A stretch of DNA of 64,000 nucleotides from Todiramphus chloris collaris (Eukaryota > Chordata > Aves > Coraciiformes > Alcedinidae). The stretch's first letter is position 1; each line of letters starts with the position of its first letter. This document shows positions 46,481 to 59,692 of this stretch, piece by piece. Made by a program: the position numbers and the translations under genes. The notes under the pieces were generated by a model, which had not been told where the DNA came from, made no database searches, and worked only from the letters and a program-made list of their open reading frames with translations. The DNA lies in the NCBI GenBank assembly GCA_025345505.1, contig JANVCC010000152.1:248001-312000 (forward strand), read 5' to 3'.

Positions 46481-48162
46481 TTTCTCCACTCTACAAATGA
46501 TATAGGAGTTATAAGTGAGGGTAAAGAAGACATTGTCAGGACAGCCCTGTGCATGGATTATGATGGGTGCAGTAGCATGCCCTTAGAATCATAAGCAGGT
46601 GGTGCAAGCTATTGGGAAGTTCTCTTTTAATTTCTGTTGATCCTCAGGACCTCAGGGATCAAAGATCAGTAGCTGAATACAATACACTCACAGTAAAACC
46701 AATTTAAAGTTTTACAAGCATTTATCATCCAAAAATGTCATTTCATAAGCATCAACATTTCTGAAATTGTATGTCAATTTTGACAAAATTGTGTCTGAAA
46801 ACATAGCTGATGTAATAGAACATTTGGACAATTTTGGAACACAACATTTAGATTTTTCATCTATGAGTTTCAAAACTCTTTCTCTTTCAAAACATATTTC
46901 ATTGCCTAGCATGAATGACATTATCCCCAAACTGGCACAGACTACTTTGATTTATGAAATGACATTCTGACACTGACATGGACTCAAGTCTGTCTCTCTA
47001 ACTCACACCCACTCAGTAACTCCGTAAGTTTTGTTCTTGGTTATTGCTATTGTTATAAACATATTAAGACTTACTGTGGGAAAGAAATTCTGAGTTTCAA
47101 AAAGCTTAAAAACAGACCAACTTATTGCTGTTTTCTGGACAAGGCTTTCCTAGATGTTTGGTTACATTACATTATAGATCTCCTACCTTGCCTCTATATC
47201 ATTTAGCAAAGTCTCCTCTGGATGTTACTGTCATCATCCTTTTCTGTCACCAGAACAGTGTAAAAGAAATATAGAGTAACTGATTCCAAGAAATCTAAAG
47301 AGTTGAGTAAAGCTTTGTATTTACCTTTTCTTAGGTCTCTAGGAACTGTACTTCTACATACAGACATAGCACAGTGGCTGGGATGTTTACTTGGGAGAAA
47401 AATATATAAACAAGTAAAACAGTCACGTAACATGACTCAAATATAAATTTTCTGGTCTAGTCTTTGACCATCTCAGAACAAAACATTTCTGAAATTGGGC
47501 AGCATGGAACATCTTTATTGAAATCATTATACTAGCATTAGCAAATGCAAACAGATAAAAGGTAGATACATGGATAAATTGATAGACATGACTGACAGAC
47601 AGAAGGACAGGCACATATCCATACATATATATATACATTACCACTTCAAATCCACTCACCATTTCCCCTGCATACACACACGCTTTAGGCTGGAGATGGT
47701 TTTGCAGCAGTGAAGACTCTTTTTAGACTCTTACAGTTTTGCCCTTTACACCTCAGTCAGAACTGTGGCTTCTCATAGAAGACTTGAACTGGAAGATATT
47801 GACAAAAATGATGAAACAGAAAAGTGAAGCCATTTACCCATTTTCCTTCAAAATCTAAAGCCAAAATATGAACTAGAAAAAAAGAGACTGAGATTAGACA
47901 TTTTTCCCGAGTTTTCAGTTTGTTTACTTTTCAAGGAAGAAGAGCAAAATCCCAGCATGGAGTTCTGACCACTAAGTTACAGAACAAGGAATACTATTCT
48001 TGTTGTCATTTAAAGGAAATAAATACTGCTTTTGCTGAGACTTTAGAAAAACTCTCCCACACTTCCTACTTAAATAACATTTTAGAGGAAAATATTGCTT
48101 TTGATACTTTTCCCAGAGGTTTCGGTATAATAAAATTTAAGGTGTGGGGGGTTTTTTGTAGT

Positions 48163-48193
<31 letters not shown>

Positions 48194-48439
48194 TCAGAAT
48201 CACAGTATTTTTGTAACCTGCACATTTCTGGTTTCACACTAAGATGGAAATGTCTCATTTTCCCGTGAGAGAATAAAACCTGCTGATAGTATTTCTCTCT
48301 TAAGGAAAATCAGAGCATAGAAATCTCAGCAGGAAACTCTCCTGGAATTTCCTAGCTAACTTCATAGAGTGCTTTGGATATAGCTGCACATGAAATATTT
48401 GAAAAAAATCCTGCTTTTAAAAAAAAAAAAAACTCTCTC

Positions 48440-48471
<32 letters not shown>

Positions 48472-51400
48472 TTATTATTTTATTTTAAAGCCTTTACAGT
48501 TCTCCAGTCATAAGGCTCCCTGCTTTGACCACAATCAGCAGCACTGAAGAGCACTATCAGGAAGCATCATCCAGGAACATGTTCCTCACAAGTAGTGTGA
48601 ATTTGCTACCCCAACTGCAGGGGTGAGCCATATAGCTGCATTAGTAGAATTAGGATTAATTTTTTTTGTAAAAGCCATTAAAAACTACTTATATATGATA
48701 AAGGAAATGAAGAGCCTGGTTAACAAACATTGCATGTAACTCTGAGCCCCTATCAGCGCAAAACAACAGTGAATCATCAGTGTTTAAGCTAATTTATAAA
48801 ATTTACTAGACATAAATACAAAAACAGTGCTTTGAGGATCACCTCATGGATTCCCTGCAAAATATGGCATGGGTAGCCAGTGTGTAAGAATAATTAGTCT
48901 GAAATACAGGCACTGGGAAAATTTACCATTTTCTGCTACACATTTGCCCATGTAAATATACCAAGACTGTCTCTTCCCTCATACCCCATGCAAAATGTTC
49001 CTACCTTCTTCAGTGGTATTGGTCCCTCACACACACGTGCATGGGTGCACCTGTGTTGGTGCTTCAGATGTCTGTGCAGAAGACATAGCTCTCTCCCACC
49101 GGTGAAAACAGAACCCCGGGAATGGCAGCGCTGAGGATGCTCTGGCTTTATTAGAGTGTTAAGTCCTCTGTTGCTGCACAAACAAAATGAAAACCAGACC
49201 TTTACCAGGGAACAAAAAAAAGCAGAGTCAGCTTCTCTGGAGAAGAGACCACTTCTATTATGTGTTTGTGTGAAGGAAATGTTGTGTATTTTAATTCATT
49301 ACTATTTTAATATACACTGGACTACTTGAATGGGGCAGAGATCTGTATTTGGGCCTGAGCCTACTAGTGCAACAATGTCAGTAAAGAGAAAATCACTACA
49401 ATAATTGTGATTAATACTTTATTTCAATGCAACAGTCTCCTTCACATCTTTAGCAATGTGGGTTTTTTAAATTCAAGCAAAGCACATTGCCAACAAGCTA
49501 AATGTGTCAAATTGAACAGTTTAGTCTTCCTAGTATATATACCCTCAGGTGCATTTTTGCATCTGTTGTATATTCAGGGGGTGAGGGAATGTGCTTTTTA
49601 CAAACAGCTTTGCATAACTTCAAGCCAGCAAGCAGCTAAACTGACACACAGTTACAATACCGCAGTGCTGGAAGTTTCTAGTAGCATTATCACTAGGTGA
49701 TGAAGAAGTCTTCCATAGGATTGTCTGGGATTATCTCTTTAAATCCTTGAGAGAATGAGATCTAATGACACTTTATCAATGGGATTAAGCCTCTCTATTC
49801 CTTGTGTGTGTCCCCTCCCCCCTTGCATGATTTCTTATAATAAGTACATTTCAAAGTTATTCCCATTCCTGACAGGCCATCTCACCTGGTGTTTTTCACA
49901 GCTCTAGTATCATTGACCTTCACAATCTGAAACACATAATGCTGCTCTATGCTACACAGCTGATATTCTGCACCTGCTCCTCAGGCCCAAAAAGCACACT
50001 ATGGTCCACTGGACTAAGGAAAAGATCTGGATGCTTGTTTAGATGTAAAATAAGTTGTGACTAATGAAGACATCAAGATTAATTAGCTAAATCTGACTAG
50101 TACTACTGTTTCAAATAACTGACAAAGGCAGAATAATCCCCAAACTTTTCATAGACATATCACTTTTTCTGCACAACCTCACAGGTGCTGCTATCAGTAA
50201 ACACAGTGTCAGAAGGGTATTATTCAAAGAGAAAACAGTGAAAATATTACTTAATGAAACATTAACAGTTTTAATTGGAAATGGAGAAAAATATTTTTCT
50301 TGTAATACTCTTTGATGAGTAACTGAATTTTTCAATAAAATGTAAAATTGTATCAAAATCCAAGTTCATTGTCATGTATATGTAGACCTGTACATATGTA
50401 TATGCATATGCACACATTAAAAAAACTAAGCACCGCAGTTCCAAAAGAAACAAGGCATATGCTCTATTAATGAGTCTTCTTTTGTTGCTTAGGGCAACAA
50501 CATGGTAAAAAAAAAAAAAAAAAAGTAAATTCTATCCTTAAACTTTCATTTCTTCAGTGAAATAACTGTAGAAAAACATGTATCTAAAATATTCTTATTT
50601 ATGTTAATAACCACAAAAAGTTATTACTGATTCACTCAATGTTTCCCAAAATGAGAGAAAGAAAGATGAGAACTGGTTTTCATAGGCAAGTTTGCAAGGA
50701 CTCCCTCTGAAATCTGGTCAATGGTCTTGCAAATTGTACCAATGTAGCAACATTCAGCTCTAAATTCTTAGACACTTACAATTTTGTATCTGAGTGCTGT
50801 TGTCTGTTTGTGATCTGGAGATCTGTTGTCCCACCATAACCAAATGAGATCTGCATAAAAAGTTCAATGGTCTTCAGAGAGTGATACTAAAGTATGTGGT
50901 TCAGATGAGTATTGATAGATATGTAGTGTCATTTGAAATACCCTCCAGTATCATCCTGGTCCTCAGATGCCATTCCATCAAGGCACAGAGCTCCTCTGGG
51001 TCCTAAGTCGTATTGGCAAATGTCCTAGATGTTCTAGAGTGCCCCAGATGAAAGGAGATGCCTACAGTAAGGGAATTGCCTGGGGGCCAGTGATGGAAGC
51101 CTTGATGGCAAGCTCACATGCTGATGTAAAATGTACCTGTATACAATTAGGAGTTTAATCCCATCCACATGCTGCTTACTTATGTCACATCAATGAAGCT
51201 GTATTTAAAAAAGAGTACTCTCTCATGAGCCATTCTGTATGCCTTCCATTTCAATAATTTGGTTTATTTCTTGATCTCAGGATACTAATTTACTTTTCTG
51301 TAAAGAAAAAATATATTTCCCTAAGTCCCTGATAGACAGTTTTCCTAACACTTTTTTTTTATTTTATTCCCAAACCGTGATTTTTTTTATTATGAAAGAT

Positions 51401-53659
51401 CACAGAGTTTGCAACTAGATTAAGATGAGCATTTTTAGTAGTCTTCCCAATTTGCCACTTTGCTACTATTGAAAAATTAAGTTTCTGTCAGGCCAGCTGG
51501 CTTTGGATTCTTATAGAAAAGTTGTTTTTCCATCAACCAGTTTTGAAGTAAAGGCTAAGATTCCTTTGACAGTGGAGCTCCTGGATTTACATTTTATTTT
51601 TATTTTCCTCTTTTAAGACAAGAGATGTTTATAGAATAAGAGGTTAATGTCAGGAACAAATTCAAAGCACAGAGTGCCTGCAGACAGGGAATGCCTAAAG
51701 GCGCTAAATCTAGAAAAGATACCTTTTTTTTTTTTTTTTTTTTTTTAATTATTATTATTTTTCCTTCTCTTTAAAAGATAGCTTTCTGAGTTCTTAAAAC
51801 AGATATTTTCTATTTCCTGCAGGTCTTCAAATAGCTATAGGAGTATGTCTAATGGCTTTAGTTTTACCAGCATGTGAAAAATCTACAGTAATGCGTATGA
51901 GATGTTGGATGTTTCAAAAAAGGTGCAAATAAATACCAGTGGAAAGGGAAATTGCTTGAGAGTCTGACAATTGGCCAGTGCAGATTCTCATATAATACAG
52001 GTGATTTTTTAAACATTACAATTACATATCTTCTGCCAAAAAATAACAAACAGAAAAATTACAATAATTTATAGCATTACAGTAGTTTAAATTATGCTAC
52101 TTGTATTCTTCCATCATAGTGGTATTACATTAATTAGTATTTTTTCAAGTATTGCATTAATGTATAAACCAAATGTATCCTCACTGAATGAAGGAACAAA
52201 AAGTCTGCATCCAGTAAAGAGGATTCCTTGTGTTACAAAATCTAAATATATGGAACACATGAAATCACCTGAAAATTAATTATAGTCCTCTTTTTTTTGT
52301 GAGTTTGTCTGTACTATATGTATGAACAATTTTAATAAAGAGCACATCTACATGGGAGACCATGGGAATATAAGAAATCACATCTGGAATAGAAAAATCA
52401 CTGTTTAATTTATCTGTCCACAGAGGCAATGCAAGCATGTCAGGAAGCAAAGTTCATATCATGTACTTTATGCTGTGTTCTATCTGTAGCATTGTTCAAT
52501 ATGCCTCCCTGCAATTCAACCTCAATTCAATCAATCTTGATTTGTAGAAAGAAAAAAGCCATAGAGAAATGACCTAATTGGTTTCTCAATATCTCATTTA
52601 ATTTTTTTTTTTTCATTTAGTGGTTTCTTGGAATTGAACTTTGTTAATTTCAAATGCTTGCTATGTAAGAAAATAAAGCCTCCAAAATCATGAAGTTATT
52701 TTTCTAAGAAACATGAAGATTAAGAATATTAAATGTTGGCTTTTCTTCCTCTCACTGACCAGGTAGGTATTCTGCAGATGTTCACATTGTCTGTTTTGTG
52801 GGGTTTTTTTCAGAAACAGGAAGGTTATCAGATGACCTGTTCATTTTCTTTAACATGAGGTTCTGTAGTAGTCACCTGATTCCAACAGCTGTAAAAATAA
52901 TTATTTTATGTCCTAAATGACTTCTCACAATAAAATCATGAAAAGAAACAGCAGTTAATGCATTTTTCAGAGTTTTTAACCAAAGTACTCGACCCTGGCT
53001 AGAGGATGATAGTAAAAATTTAATCTTGTTACACAAATAACAGGACCAGCTGACTTGATCACTGCTTAACTTGATCTTCTGTTAATTTGATTAGAGCATT
53101 AAAGACCAATATGTTTTCAGCTTAAAATAATTCAAGAAATGATTGATTTTAGCAGTACATTGGGACAAGGTTATAAGAATTAAGGAAACCACATTTGCAG
53201 GAAGTAAGAAATTTAGTAAGTAGGCTATTTTGGGAGGAAATATTAAACTCCATCATGGTGAAAGGACATTGGGAAATCTGAGACATCACTAATGTGTACA
53301 AGGCTGCACAGTTCCCATCAAAGAAGTCTGAGTGATTTTTCTGTGCAGATGGTAAAAGTATCAGGTGCGTCAACTTTGCCATGTCTCTGCAGTGAGGAAA
53401 AGTGGAATGGAAAACTAGTATTCTCATGAGAAAGATAAAGAGCAAGATCCAGACTATAAGTATTCTGCATTCACATCAGTAGCACATACTGTGTAGGCAG
53501 TATTACAGACTGCAGTAAGAATACAGTGTCTCGTGTTTCAGTTGTTCTGCCCACTCTCCCCTACTCTGAGTATGTTCATCTTCACCGCTGTGTATTGGGA
53601 AGTCCTCTGCAAACTCCTCTCTTGGACAAAAGACCTTTCCCATCCTCAGAGTCAACAGA
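46481..53659. other. Single-copy sequence
   Basis: 7 kb of AT-rich DNA without a recognised gene or transposable element. It contains homopolymer runs (A 50507-50524, T 51724-51746) and the A/T snapback tract listed separately. Frames up to 98 codons (47920-48216 +, 53149-53445 -) show no family resemblance. Confidence 0.5.
48419..48480. repeat. A-run, (CT)n, T-run low-complexity tract
   Basis: About 14 A, a short CTCTCTCTC, then about 28 T. The A and T runs are complementary and could pair as a snapback hairpin. The length is likely to be polymorphic or error-prone. Confidence 0.9.
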
Positions 53660-54370
53660 ACACCTAATAAGTGAAGAAACTTATGGAAGTCATATACTCC
53701 AAATCTCTGTTCAAAGCAGGGTCATCTAGGTCTTTTTTTACTCCAAGGGCTCATTGCTGTGCTATGGTCAATTTGGTGTCAAACAGGACATCCTGGTCTT
53801 TTTCTCCATTCTGCCTCCTAGCCAGTCAGCCCCCAGGCTATACTTAACCTGGAATTATTGTTTCACAGGGACAGGTGCTGGCATTTCCCATTGTTAAGCT
53901 TCATGAGGTTCTTGCTGGTCCATTACTCTAGTCTGTCGAGGGTGCTCTGAATGGCAGCACATCCATCTCGTGTATCAACTACTTTTCCCAGCTTTGTATC
54001 ATCTGTGAATTTATTGAAGATACACTCTGTCCCATCATCCAGGACATTGACAAAGATGTTAGAGTATTGGTCCCAGTATCATCCCCAGGCATACATCATT
54101 AATGGCTGGTATCCAGCTGGAATTAGTGTCACTGATCACAATCTTTTGAGCCCAATTGTTTAGACAGTTTTGTAATACATCTCACTGTCCTTATATAGCC
54201 CACACTTCATCAGATTGTTTATTGAGCGTGTTATGGAAGACAGTGTTGAAAGCCTTGCTTAAGCCAAGATAAAGAGCATCTACTGGTCTTACTTCATCCA
54301 TCTCATCAGTCATCTCATCATAGAAAGTTTTTGGGTTGGTCAGATGTAATATTTCCTTTGATAATTAAAT
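53660..54370 (-). mobile_element. Old CR1 LINE fragment, internally deleted
   Basis: The left part (53690-53722) has the reversed CR1 3' region 'ctctgttcaaagcagggtca'. From 53740 the text jumps to reversed ORF2, showing an internal deletion. On the - strand the RT region includes FTDD followed by TKL (about 54005-53985), 'LDRLE'-like and 'LMKLNNGKCQ' stretches. The opposite end (54330-54240) holds the block A region with 'STGLTSFIN'-like text. There are stops throughout. Divergence is clearly higher than in the CR1 copies at 29484 or 36005. Confidence 0.85.
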
Positions 54371-57300
54371 TTAGGACAAGAAAGTGAGTCTGTTTAGTAC
54401 AAGACTGCCACCTGCCAAATTGATTCAAGGAAAAAATATGATTCTAATCACTTTAGATCACTTGTCTGAGTATTGCTGGAGAGTCCAAATCTCAGGGGTT
54501 TTAAGGGGTGCCATGTGGACTGCACTAGACCAGTTTTCCATCCTTAGCTGTCTTCTGCAAATGCTTCTGCTTGAGAGTTTGTTACTACCTAGAACTGAGA
54601 TGTCCATAAGACACTAAAGGAGTTGTTCTACGTCAGTGCAATCAAAGCAGGACAGACAAAGAAGATCTTAGCAGGACTACAGAAGAGACAACAATTCTGA
54701 GGGGAACTGGGAGTGTTGAATGATGGAAATTATAATGTAAATGTGTTCAGATACTATGATGCAGGACTTCCTTCTGTCTGCATTATAAGAGTTACAATTT
54801 TCAGAGCTGATAATTTAAATGCTGGAAGATGCCATGTATCTTGGTAGAAAAAAGACACAGAAATTCTTGCTGTGTCTATCATTATGAATATAACTGCAAT
54901 CTTATTATATTCTTAAAATTCTAGTTTATCTTTTCAAAACTGATAAAATATACATTTATTTGAAATTAATAAACCTTTATAAGGGGATTTTCTACATGCA
55001 TATTTTTTGAATACAACTCGATATACACTATGAAACAATCTTCTGGATAAATATATCATGTAAGACATCCAGGAAAACTCTTTCAAACTTTGCCTCAATT
55101 AGGAAAAACAAGAGATTTGAAGCAGATAGAGTTGGAGTAAAGAAACAAGAACAGAGAGAAGCCTTGTGTGATTGAGTGAGAAAAAGATATGTGGTATGAA
55201 AATGTTTTCCCTTGTGTTTTGCACAGGGCGCATACATTGGATTAATTTGCCAGTCTGTGAATAGCATAATGCATGAAACTGTGGTCAGGAATCCAGAAAA
55301 AAATGAACTCTGACACCTTCAAGAAACCTATCAAATCATGTGTATAGAAAAGCACTTAGAAGTCTACAGCTGATAAAGACTATTTAAATGATAAATATTA
55401 TGTTTAGCTATAGTGTAAGTAGTAATGATATGTTAAAGTGATAATAGTGTACGTACATCCTTGAGTTTCATTTGTTATTTTGGAGCACGTCTATGTCAAA
55501 CGATAGTGAAAATGAATGAAGTGTTCTACATCTGGTCTATTAATGAAAAAAAAGTATTGAATTTCCCTGTGTAATATTACTTAACACATTTTTTTTTCAG
55601 TCATATCTCTATTTGACTTCTTTGTCACAGGGAATTCTATCACTCTTCCTCAATGTTTGTCCAGAGGATTGAGTAGTGTTGTAATCTCTGTTCAAACCCT
55701 GCCTTTGTAATGTCTTTGACAAATGACTTAAGAGAAGTTTTCAGCTACAATTTTGGCTTGTACATATCTGTGACCTAAGTTATTGAAGTTTGGGAGCAAA
55801 AAAAGCAGAGTGAGAGATGCTGGGTTGCAGAAATCGGAGTATAATCATCCTAGTTCTCAATACCGGGATGTTTTCTGGACAATGGAGACTCTTACCTTGG
55901 GGATAGCATCATTCATCCTCATCAAAACTTTAAACTTTCCTAAAAATCTTTCTGGGTAGTATTTCCCTCCTGCACTAAGTGCAGCCACAGACTCGTGAGC
56001 AATAAGCCTGTTCTCAGAACATGCTGCGGCAGGTATTATAAAGTAGAATATGAAATACACAGAAGAACCAGAAGCTCATTATGACTTCATAGTGGTCCTC
56101 AGCTGGAGAGTTTTTATTTTTATTGAAGTTCCAGGATGTCTGTGGAAGTCAACAGGCCCTTTAGAGTGCAGTTAGGCAAGCTAGCTCTTCCCTTAAGTGC
56201 CATTCCCTCTTAGTGAAGGGGCCAAAGACGCTGACCTGCTTCAGGCATTTCTTTCCTGTAGTACAGATGATATTGAGATGGCTGTGCTACCTATGACTTC
56301 TCTGAGAGAGGGAGTTTATTATCTTTAGTGTGGTGCCATGCAAGCAAAGCAATATTGCGTTCAGGCCTGAAGGAGTCTGCATGTAACCTCTCTGCATGTA
56401 ACATGAGTTGGCTGGAACCAACTGTTCCTATGTTTCCTAAGTTCCTGTATCTGAGTGGAGGGCTTTAGTCCAAGAAAAGATATTTAATTCTCTGTAGATC
56501 AGTATCTGCTGCCACAATAAGAACCTCTGAGTATACACCTGCAGCCTAGTATAATACAGTAAGCATGCATGCCATTAAGTATGAAAATTGGTTCATACAC
56601 TATGGATGCAAGAAAGCACCTTCAGAATACAGGCTAAAAGTACCTATGTTTTATGAAACAATTTAATCTACTGTTCATTAAGAAAGGCATCACCATGGTA
56701 ACTTATACATTATAAGTCACCACTATTAGCTCTAAGATCTTTAAGCACATAGCAACAAGAACATATTACTTGAGCATCTTCCTTTTTGTAGTTTGAAAAT
56801 TATAAATAAGGCTTATTAAATGCATTATAAGTATTAGAGAGAAGATATGGGTTTGCGATACCCAGCTGGCATAAATCAAAATCACACTATTATTTTGCAG
56901 ATTTAATGATCTTACATTAAATTATTCCATCTGAAGATAGCTTATTGTCATGTTTTTCATATTGCCTTTATATTTCTTCTTCATCTTGTTTTGTTAGCTA
57001 TTCTTTTTTAAATGGTTGGTAATATGAATATTCTGAAGCATAAACACTTTACACAACTTGCACTAAATAATAAGGTATGTGTGGAAAAGCTGTGGAGAAC
57101 TGAGTGGTCTTACAAGGGACATGAAGCCACTTGCTCTGATCCTATTGCTCAGTCCTCCACAGGAGGCTAGATTTCCAGATGCAGTTTCTCCAGTGATGTG
57201 ATTCACATGACAGCAACTTTATGTGGTTTTATCACAGGGGTCTCAGCAAAAGATAGCTTCTGATAGGGTTGTGCTAAATTAGGAGTGCACCCACATAAAG

Positions 57301-57981
57301 GTGACACAGATTCATAGACAGTGAACTTTTCTTAGCGTATTGATGATGACAGAAAGATAGAGTAAAAAGAGGAAGGTAACATTTCTGCATCTGCTTTTCT
57401 CTTTGTGACTGGAAGAACCAAGATGTGGAAAACTTTGTGGGCCTTCATAGTCATGGAAGTACCATCTGCTCTTCATAAATTAAGAGGAATTACCATCTCT
57501 CACTTTCCCTCTGGCTTTGTCTGACAAACTGGAAGATCTGGCTACTATTTTTATGTGCACATCCATACACACTCAAACTTTTCCCTCCTCACTGGCTGAA
57601 CAATCGTCATTGGCTAGACTTGATAGAAGCCTTTCCATTTATATTTTGTGAGTATTGATTTTTTTCAGTTATTCTATTCTGCAGGCTTTAGATCAGAATA
57701 CTGTATCGTCCAAAATAATTGTTAATGAAAAATGCTTAATTTTAAAAAATCTTCCCAAAATCTGTGAGAAAGTAACTTTAAACTAATATATATAATTAAC
57801 ATTCTTCTTTTTTTTTTTTTTTTTTTTTTTTGGTCATGATAGTAGTGAGAAATGGTTCATTTAAACTTGCTTACTTGCTTTCTGCAGTTAATATAGTGAT
57901 CTATCTTGCCAGTCATTTATACAACTATAGTATACTCATCTGAGGACAAAACCCAGGCTATTTTTTATTTAGAAAATAGAG
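54371..57981. other. Single-copy sequence
   Basis: No gene or repeat recognised apart from the T-run at 57808-57831 and the candidate regulatory stretch below. Confidence 0.5.
56680..56980. promoter_or_regulatory. Candidate regulatory stretch with RFX-like half site
   Basis: CCATGGTAAC at 56693-56702 matches the strong half of the RFX X-box. It is followed by clustered AT-rich homeodomain-like sites ('ttaaatgcattataag', 'gatttaatgatcttac') and one CpG-bearing segment 'ggtttgcgatacccagctgg'. No open frame and no repeat homology. Weak inference. Confidence 0.25.
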
Positions 57982-58794
57982 ACATAGAATCATAGAATAG
58001 TTTAGGGTGGAAAACACCTTTAAGATCATTGAATCCAACTGTTAACCCAGCACTGCCATGTCACCACTACACCATGTCCCTGAACACCACATCTACACAA
58101 CTTTTAAACACCTCCAGGGATGGTGATTCCACCACTTCCCTGGGTCAGCCTGCTCCAACGTTTAGCAACCCTTCTGGGGAAGAAATATTTCCTACTATCC
58201 AACCAAAACCTCCCCTGGCACAACTTGAAGCTGTTTCTTCTTGTCCTATCACGTGCTACTTGGGAGAACAGACCAACCCCCACCTCACTGCAACCTCCTC
58301 TCAGGTAGTTGTAGAGAGCCTCCTTTCTAGAGACTAAATCAGTCGCTCCTCATAAATAAGACTTGTGCTTTAAACCCACTCTGGCACCTCAATGTCTTTC
58401 TTGTAGTGAAGGGCCCAAACTGAACAGAGTCTTCAAGCTGCAGACACACCAGTGTCAACTACGGGGGCACAATCACTTCCCTAGTCCTGCTGGACACACT
58501 ATAGCTGAGAGAAGCAAGGAAACTGTTGGCCTTCCAGGCCACCTGGTCACACTGATGGCTCATATTCAGCCAGCTGTTGACTAACACCCCTAGGTCCTTT
58601 TCCACCAGAAAGCTTTCCACGCTTCCTCAAACCTGTATCATTGCATGGTGTGACCCAAGTGCAGGACTCAGCGCTTGGCTTTTGTGAACCTCATATGGTT
58701 GGTCTTGGCCCATCAACCCAGCCTGCTCAGGTCCCTTTGTAGACCCTGCCAAGCTTCTAGAAGATCAACCCTCCCACTCAACTTGGTGTCATCT

Positions 58795-59379
58795 TGTGGT
58801 GATTTGACCTTGGCTGGATGCCAGGTGCCCACTGAGCCACTCTATCACTTACCCCCCTCCTCTCATCTGGACCAGGGGGGAAAATAAGATGAAATTTTTG
58901 GGATAAGACAAAAACAGTTTAATGAAGAAGAAAAGCAATGACAGCCACGGAGACAAAAGAAAACAAAGATTTATTCTCTACTTCCCATCAGCAGGTGATG
59001 TCTGTCCCTTTTTGGGAAGCAGGGCTCCAAACACATAGCAGTTGTTCTGGAGGACAAGCTGATGCCTTCCCCCCCCCCCCCCCCCCCCCCTTCCTCCTTC
59101 TTCTCCCAGCTTTTGTAGTTCATCTGGAGTCATATGGTATAGAATATCCTTTTGGTCAGTTTGGGTAAGGTGTCCCAGTCATGTCCCCTCCCACGATCTT
59201 GTCCACCCCATCTCACTGCTGGGGGAATGTTGGAAAAACAGCCATGGTGCTGTGCGAGCCCTGCCCAGCAGTAGTCACAACACAGGTGTGTTAGCAACTT
59301 TCCAGCTCCCAGTGCAAAGCACAGCACTGTGAGGGCTGCTATGGGGAAAATTAACTCCAGCTCAGTCAGACCCAATACA
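58795..59379 (-). mobile_element. ERVL-type solo LTR with exact 5-bp target duplication
   Basis: 585 bases bounded by TGTGGTGATTTGACC on the left and AGACCCAATACA on the right, so the TG..CA termini are intact. The pentamer CATCT occurs immediately before (58790-58794) and immediately after (59380-59384). With the LTR and one pentamer set aside, the CR1 text is continuous, which proves the insertion order. No retroviral internal region is present, so the provirus was lost by recombination between its LTRs. A 22-base C-run lies at 59069-59090. The LTR shows the family text 'ttaactccagctcagtcaga' and 'atggtatagaatatcctttt'. Confidence 0.97.
59069..59090 (+). repeat. C homopolymer (22 bases) inside the LTR
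   Basis: Twenty-two C in a row, followed by TTCCTCCTTCTTCTCCC. The G-run falls on the LTR sense strand. The length is uncertain because such runs sequence poorly. Confidence 0.95.
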
Positions 59380-59692
59380 CATCTGCAAACTAACTGAGGG
59401 TGCCCTCAATTCCATCATCCTTTATCCATTGATAAAGATATTAAACAGAAATGTCCCTGGGGAACACCACTTGTGACTGGCTGGATTTAATTCCATTCAC
59501 CACCACTCTCTGGGCCTGGCCATCCAGCCAATTTTTTTCCAGCAAACCGTATGCTCATCCAAGCCACGAGCAGACAGTTTCTCCAGTACAATGCTGTTGG
59601 AAACTATGTCAAAAGATTTACTAAAATCCAGGTAGACAACATCCACGGCCTTTCCCTCATCCACTAATTGGGTCACCTTGTCATAGAAGCAT

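Larger units (their letters stand above)
57982..59692 (-). mobile_element. CR1 LINE, 5'-truncated, interrupted by a solo LTR
   Basis: Starts at the left with two reversed octamers ('catagaatcatagaat'), then the 3' UTR 'gatcattgaatccaactgtt', ORF2 C-terminus and RT palm. It is broken at 58794/59380 by an LTR and resumes with 'gcaaactaactgagggtgcc' up to the block A region ('actaaaatccaggtagacaa', that is, YLDFSK in reverse). About 1.13 kb of CR1 remains once the LTR is set aside. The text closely parallels the copy at 36005-39270. Stops in the 58029-58890 region show it was already dead or decayed afterwards. Confidence 0.95.
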
